The position numbers and the translations under genes are program-made. Below are positions 6,935 to 9,829 of a stretch of 9,829 bases of DNA, in pieces. Source of the DNA: Paracoccaceae bacterium (lineage in GTDB: Bacteria; Pseudomonadota; Alphaproteobacteria; Rhodobacterales; Rhodobacteraceae); contig SLPP01000159.1 of the NCBI GenBank assembly GCA_007131945.1, positions 1 to 9,829 of the forward strand, given 5' to 3'. The notes beneath the pieces are model-generated. The model was given only the letters and a program-made list of their open reading frames with translations, was not told where the DNA came from and made no database searches. The first letter of the stretch is position 1; the number at the start of each line of letters is the position of its first letter.

Positions 6935-6958
6935 GGTTGCCGGCTATCTAGCGCAACC
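6935..6958. promoter_or_regulatory. Inverted repeat just upstream of glyA
   Basis: GGTTGC (6935-6940) and GCAACC (6953-6958) form 6-bp arms around 12 bases, 24 bases upstream of the glyA start. It could be a hairpin in the glyA leader, or an operator near the promoter. The intervening bases contain a -10-like TAGATA on the minus strand with no good -35. Confidence 0.25.
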
Positions 6959-7005
6959 GGGGGGAGACGGAAAGCGCCGAAAACGCCGCATTCCGGCGCG
7001 CGAGC

Positions 7006-7034
7006 GAACTCCGGGCGGCGCCGGCGCTTGTCAA
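7006..7034 (-). promoter_or_regulatory. Possible glyA promoter
   Basis: On the minus strand a perfect -35 TTGACA (complement of 7029-7034) is followed after 17 bases by a poor -10 (GAGTTC, complement of 7006-7011). This would give a leader of roughly 90 bases including a CGCCG/CGGCG hairpin (6984-6998). The assignment rests on the -35 alone. Confidence 0.3.
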
Positions 7035-7055
7035 CGCGCGCGAACCGGGCATGAT
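7028..7055 (+). promoter_or_regulatory. Possible nadK promoter
   Basis: TTGTCA (7028-7033, five of six -35 bases) and CATGAT (7050-7055, four of six -10 bases) are separated by 16 bases and lie shortly before the nadK ribosome site. The -35 overlaps the TTGACA read by glyA on the opposite strand, so the two promoters could compete for polymerase. Confidence 0.35.
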
Positions 7056-7066
7056 GGCCCGGCGGT

Positions 7067-7074
7067 GGAGGAGG
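7067..7074 (+). promoter_or_regulatory. nadK ribosome binding site
   Basis: GGAGGAGG ends five bases before the TTG at 7080 and decides that start. In-frame GTG codons at 7065 and 7074 overlap this purine tract and would have no ribosome site of their own. Confidence 0.6.
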
Positions 7075-7079
7075 TGGTC

Positions 7080-7862
7080 TTGGCAGGAACCGAAAGGCAG
7101 CGGCGCTCGGCGATCGCCGTCGTGGCCAGCGGCGTCGCCGAGGCGCAGGCCGCGCGGGCGGAGCTCGTCGCGCTTTACGGCGACGTGCCGGTGGAAAGGG
7201 CGCAGGTGATCGTGGCGCTGGGCGGCGACGGCTTCATGCTCGAGACCCTGCACGCCACCCAGGAAAGCGACGTGCCGGTCTACGGGATGAACCGCGGCAC
7301 CGTGGGTTTCCTGATGAATGCCTATTCGCCCGACAACCTGCCCGAACGTCTCGCCGTCGCCGAGGAGGCGGTGCTGAACCCGCTGGTGATGCGCGCGACC
7401 ACCGTGCAGGGCACCGTGCACGAGGCGCTGGCGATCAACGAGGTCTCGCTTCTGCGCCAGGGGCCGCAGGCGGCGCGGCTCAGGATCAGCGTCGATGGCC
7501 GCGTGCGGATGGAGGAGCTTGTCTGCGACGGGGCGCTGGTGGCGACGCCCGCCGGCTCGACCGCCTACAACTACTCCGCGCACGGGCCGATCCTGCCGAT
7601 CGACGCCGATGTCCTGGCGCTGACCGCGATGGCGGCCTTCCGGCCCCGGCGCTGGCGCGGCGCGCTGCTGCCGAAGACGGCGAAGGTCCGCTTCGAGGTG
7701 CTCAACCCCGAAAAGCGCCCGGTGATGGCCGATGCCGATGCCCAGTCGGTGCGCGACGTGGCGGTGGTCGATATCCGCTCGGAACCCGCGATCCGGCACC
7801 GGCTGCTCTTCGATCCCGGACACGGGCTCGAGGAACGGCTGATCCGCGAGCAGTTCGTCTGA
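7080..7862 (+). CDS. nadK: NAD kinase
   Basis: A 260-residue ATP-NAD kinase that phosphorylates NAD to NADP in the cytoplasm. The family motifs are in order: [14 protein letters not shown] (residues 45-58, catalytic Asp50 in GGDG), [12 protein letters not shown] (69-80), the NE pair Asn120-Glu121, and the [17 protein letters not shown] block (157-173) that forms the NAD pocket. The short N-terminus ([17 protein letters not shown]) matches the compact alphaproteobacterial type. The start is the TTG at 7080, supported by GGAGGAGG; the long open frame further upstream runs opposite glyA and is not real. It is transcribed alone, divergent from glyA and convergent with comEC. Its product supplies NADP for reductive metabolism. 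Confidence 0.95.
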   Translation: MAGTERQRRSAIAVVASGVAEAQAARAELVALYGDVPVERAQVIVALGGDGFMLETLHATQESDVPVYGMNRGTVGFLMNAYSPDNLPERLAVAEEAVLNPLVMRATTVQGTVHEALAINEVSLLRQGPQAARLRISVDGRVRMEELVCDGALVATPAGSTAYNYSAHGPILPIDADVLALTAMAAFRPRRWRGALLPKTAKVRFEVLNPEKRPVMADADAQSVRDVAVVDIRSEPAIRHRLLFDPGHGLEERLIREQFV

Positions 7863-7882
7863 GCGTGGCGCCGCCGCGGGAC

Positions 7883-7898
7883 GGTCCAAGGTTGGACC
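7883..7898 (+). terminator. Hairpin after nadK
   Basis: GGTCCAA and TTGGACC flank GG, giving a 5- to 6-bp hairpin 20 bases after the nadK stop, followed by ATTCCAC. The poor T-tract makes intrinsic termination uncertain. The arms match those of the comEC terminator in mirror orientation. Confidence 0.35.
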
Positions 7899-8050
7899 AT
7901 TCCACAAGGCACTGAAAAACATACATAAAATAGAAAAATTAACCGCAATGAAACTTTCGGCAGGGCCGCCCGCTGCCCGATCCGGCCGGGCGCGCGCAGA
8001 AGTTTCGTTGTGGTTAACCGGGCGAGATTTCCATTTTGGAACAATAACTT

Positions 8051-8073
8051 GAAAAATGGTCCGCATGCGGACC
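8051..8073 (-). terminator. Intrinsic terminator of comEC
   Basis: On the minus strand a perfect 16-base palindrome GGTCCGCATGCGGACC (8058-8073; 6-bp stem, CATG loop) begins 20 bases after the comEC stop and is followed directly by ATTTTTC. Stem followed by a run of five T residues is the classic intrinsic terminator order. Confidence 0.7.
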
Positions 8074-8093
8074 GCGCCACCCCGCCGCCCGGA

Positions 8094-9829
8094 TCAGCGC
8101 GCGCCTGTCCAGGGCCGGTCCCCGGCGCGCTCGCGCGCTGCGACCCAGACCAGCCCCGAGGACCCCCGGTAGCCCGCCAGCGCCCCGGTCGATGCCAGCG
8201 CGCGCGGGTCGAGCAGCCGGCAGGGGCCGGGCGCGGGGCGGGGCAGGTCCACGTTGGCGACGACGGTGACCTCCGCCCGGCAGACCTCGGCCAGCCCGTC
8301 GGGCGCGCGCCTGCCGGCCAGCTGCACGAAGGTCTCGCCGCCCACGAAGAAGCCGGTGGCGGTGTCGTCGGGCGCGGGCAGGCGGGCGGCGGCCTCCTCC
8401 TGCTCGGCTTCGTCGCCATCGGCCTCGAGCCAGTTGCGGGCGACGAAACCGTCGCCGCGCGGCCGGCTCAGCGCGCGGCCCTGATCCGTCATCACCCCGA
8501 TCAGCCCGCCGGTCTCGGCGATCAGCACCACGGGCCGCTCGGCCAGCGTCCAGCCGCCGAGCGCCGCCAGCGCGACCAGCCCGCCCGCCAGCCGCGCCCG
8601 CCCCGGCCAGAGGATCAGCCACAACATTCCCAGCGCGACGGACGGCAGCACCCAGGCCGGCGGCGCCTGCACCGGGCGGACCGCGCCGTCGAGCCCGCTC
8701 ACCCAATGCGCGACGCCGAGGATCCAGCGCGTGCCCATCTCCATCAGCCAGAGCCCGGCGCCTTCCAGCCCCACCGGCCAGAGCGCCGCGGCAAGGACCG
8801 CGCCGGGCATCACCACCGTGCCCATCAGCGGCATCGACAGGATGTTCGCGAGAAGCCCGTATTCCGCCATCCGGTGGAAATGCGCCGCCGCCACCGGCGC
8901 CGTCGCCAGCCCCGCCACCAGCGAGCAGAGCGCGATCGAGCCGAGCCCCATCAGCCAGCCGGGCAGCCGCCGCCGCTCGGCGCCGGGCCGGCGCGCGGCG
9001 AGCATCCGCGCGCGCCTGCGCCGCAGCGTCTGGAAGACCGCGACCAGCGCCACGGTGGCGGCGAAGGACATCTGGAAGCCGGGCGAGAGCAGCGCCTCGG
9101 GCCGCCAGAGCAGGATCAGGATCGCGGCCAGCGCGACCGATCTGAGCGACAGCGCCCTTCGGTCCAGAAGCACCGCGCCCAGCATCACCGCCGCCATGAC
9201 GAAGGCGCGCTGCGTGGCGACGTTGCCGCCGGAGAGCATCAGGTAGAAGCTCGCTGCCGCCAGCGCCCCCAGCGCCGCGAGCTTGCGGATCGGCAGGCGC
9301 AGGGCGAGGAGCGGGATCAGCGCCAGCGCCCCGCGCAGCGCGCCGTAGACGACGCCAGTCAGAAGCCCCATGTGCAGCCCCGAGATGGCCAGCACATGCG
9401 CCAGGTTCGAGCGCCGCAGCGCCTCGGTCGTCTCGAGCCCGACGCCCGAGCGGTCGCCGGTCAGGATCGCCGCGACGAAGCCGCCCGGCTCGCCCGCGAT
9501 CCGCTCGCGCAGCCCCGCGCTCATCCGCATGCGCAGGCGCGTGATGGCCAGCGCCCAGCCCTCTTCCGGCGGCGCCAGCGCCAGGACCGGGCTGCGCGTG
9601 TAGCCGACCGCGCCCAGCCGGTCGAACCAGGCGTGGCGGCGGAAATCGAACCCGCCGGGCTCGACCGGGCCGCCAGGCGGGCCGAGATGCGCGGTGAGGA
9701 TCACCCGGAGCCCCGGCACCGGGTCGATGTCGAGCCTGTCGCCGTGGATCGAGACGCGGACCCTCTCGGGCGTGCGCGCGGGCGGGGTGTCGCGCAGCAC
9801 GACCCGGTCCAGCGTCAGCCGCAACGCGT
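8094..9829 (-). CDS. comEC: ComEC/Rec2 family DNA-uptake channel, 5'-truncated
   Basis: The frame is open to the window edge, so the N-terminus is missing (by my estimate about 100 residues, compared with the usual length near 690); 577 residues are visible. The first visible part (GGFDFRRHAWFDRLGAVGY, about residues 57-75) is the end of the N-terminal soluble domain. The competence domain follows with LTGDRSG, LRRSNLAHVLAISGLHMGLLTG (about 136-157), GGNVATQRAFVMA and LSPGFQMSFAAT, amid many hydrophobic segments. ComEC forms the inner-membrane pore through which transforming single-stranded DNA enters. After about residue 430 there is a short soluble tail with no HxHxDH motif of the metallo-beta-lactamase domain seen in many ComEC proteins. 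It ends at a TGA at 8094-8096, followed by a good terminator, and converges on nadK. Confidence 0.9.
   Translation of the reverse strand, partial: ALRLTLDRVVLRDTPPARTPERVRVSIHGDRLDIDPVPGLRVILTAHLGPPGGPVEPGGFDFRRHAWFDRLGAVGYTRSPVLALAPPEEGWALAITRLRMRMSAGLRERIAGEPGGFVAAILTGDRSGVGLETTEALRRSNLAHVLAISGLHMGLLTGVVYGALRGALALIPLLALRLPIRKLAALGALAAASFYLMLSGGNVATQRAFVMAAVMLGAVLLDRRALSLRSVALAAILILLWRPEALLSPGFQMSFAATVALVAVFQTLRRRRARMLAARRPGAERRRLPGWLMGLGSIALCSLVAGLATAPVAAAHFHRMAEYGLLANILSMPLMGTVVMPGAVLAAALWPVGLEGAGLWLMEMGTRWILGVAHWVSGLDGAVRPVQAPPAWVLPSVALGMLWLILWPGRARLAGGLVALAALGGWTLAERPVVLIAETGGLIGVMTDQGRALSRPRGDGFVARNWLEADGDEAEQEEAAARLPAPDDTATGFFVGGETFVQLAGRRAPDGLAEVCRAEVTVVANVDLPRPAPGPCRLLDPRALASTGALAGYRGSSGLVWVAARERAGDRPWTGAR

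Larger units (their letters stand above)
7865..8080 (+). repeat. Symmetric inverted-repeat element between nadK and comEC
   Basis: Four nested pairs of complementary blocks span the convergent gap: GTGGCGC/GCGCCAC (7865-7871, 8074-8080), GGTCC/GGACC (7883-7887, 8069-8073), GGACCATT/AATGGTCC (7894-7901, 8055-8062) and CAAG/CTTG (7905-7908, 8048-8051). An inner 18-bp pair joins 7939-7956 to 8000-8017. Measured from 7883 and 8073, the inner pair begins 56 bases in on both sides. In + strand RNA the inner pair has two G-U wobbles (7945 with 8011, 7949 with 8007) and no mismatch. The arms between the blocks are AT-rich and unlike each other. I see no reading frame or transposase. It may be a structured RNA, a double terminator or a MITE-like remnant. 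Confidence 0.6.

Noticed and set aside
6912..7079. Riboswitch in the glyA leader
   Set aside because: A glycine or SAM-type riboswitch was considered, but I could not match any conserved core; only short GC-rich hairpins are visible.
5073..7862. 929-residue + strand open frame
   Set aside because: Only its last 260 residues are NAD kinase. The rest runs antisense to the hydrolase and glyA, is rich in His, Arg, Ala and Gly, and has no family motifs; it stays open because of the high GC content.
6948..8066. 372-residue minus strand frame through the nadK/comEC gap
   Set aside because: Mostly antisense to nadK. Its start lies in the AT-rich gap with no ribosome site, and the region is better explained by the inverted-repeat element.
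7883..8073. Intact insertion sequence or transposon
   Set aside because: No transposase frame and no clear target-site duplication at the ends, and the arms match only in separate blocks. At most a short non-autonomous relic.
1..9829. tRNA, rRNA, CRISPR array, phage or defence genes
   Set aside because: No regularly spaced repeats, cloverleaf-like segments or relevant protein motifs were found on either strand.

Overview
The window looks like ordinary chromosomal DNA from a very GC-rich alphaproteobacterium, most likely a member of the Rhodobacteraceae. The reasons are the C/G-dominated codon third positions, the strong family-level resemblance of each protein, a PmtA-type phospholipid methyltransferase, a def-def-fmt cluster, and a short-C-terminus ComEC. 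I see no rRNA, tRNA, CRISPR, phage gene or transposase. All assignments are from reading motifs; no database search was run.

Layout from left to right. The 3' end of an unrecognised + strand gene (to 249) is followed by pmtA (+, 519-1133), which makes phosphatidylcholine from phosphatidylethanolamine. A MalY/PatB-type PLP enzyme (-, 1232-2425) converges on pmtA and diverges from a compact + strand operon. That operon holds two adjacent peptide deformylases (2546-3067 and 3071-3577) and methionyl-tRNA formyltransferase fmt (3574-4476). Fmt adds the N-formyl group to initiator Met-tRNA and deformylase removes it from nascent proteins, so the operon carries both halves of the formyl-methionine cycle. 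An alpha/beta hydrolase (-, 4644-5438) and glyA (-, 5610-6911) follow, probably read in the order glyA then hydrolase. glyA diverges from NAD kinase nadK (+, 7080-7862). A 5'-truncated comEC (-, 8094 to the window end) converges on nadK.

The coding content is housekeeping. The unusual signal lies in the intergenic regions, above all the two AT-rich convergent ones (4477-4643 and 7863-8093). The nadK/comEC gap holds a symmetric element (7865-8080). Its two arms carry matching blocks in inverted orientation at identical spacing, including an 18-bp helix whose only two departures from Watson-Crick pairing are G-U wobbles when read as + strand RNA. The outer arms are each also able to form their own terminator-like hairpins. 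A related motif recurs in the fmt/hydrolase gap. The glyA/hydrolase gap is packed with GC-rich hairpins and a direct repeat. These are candidates for an RNA or DNA structural element; no new protein system is visible.
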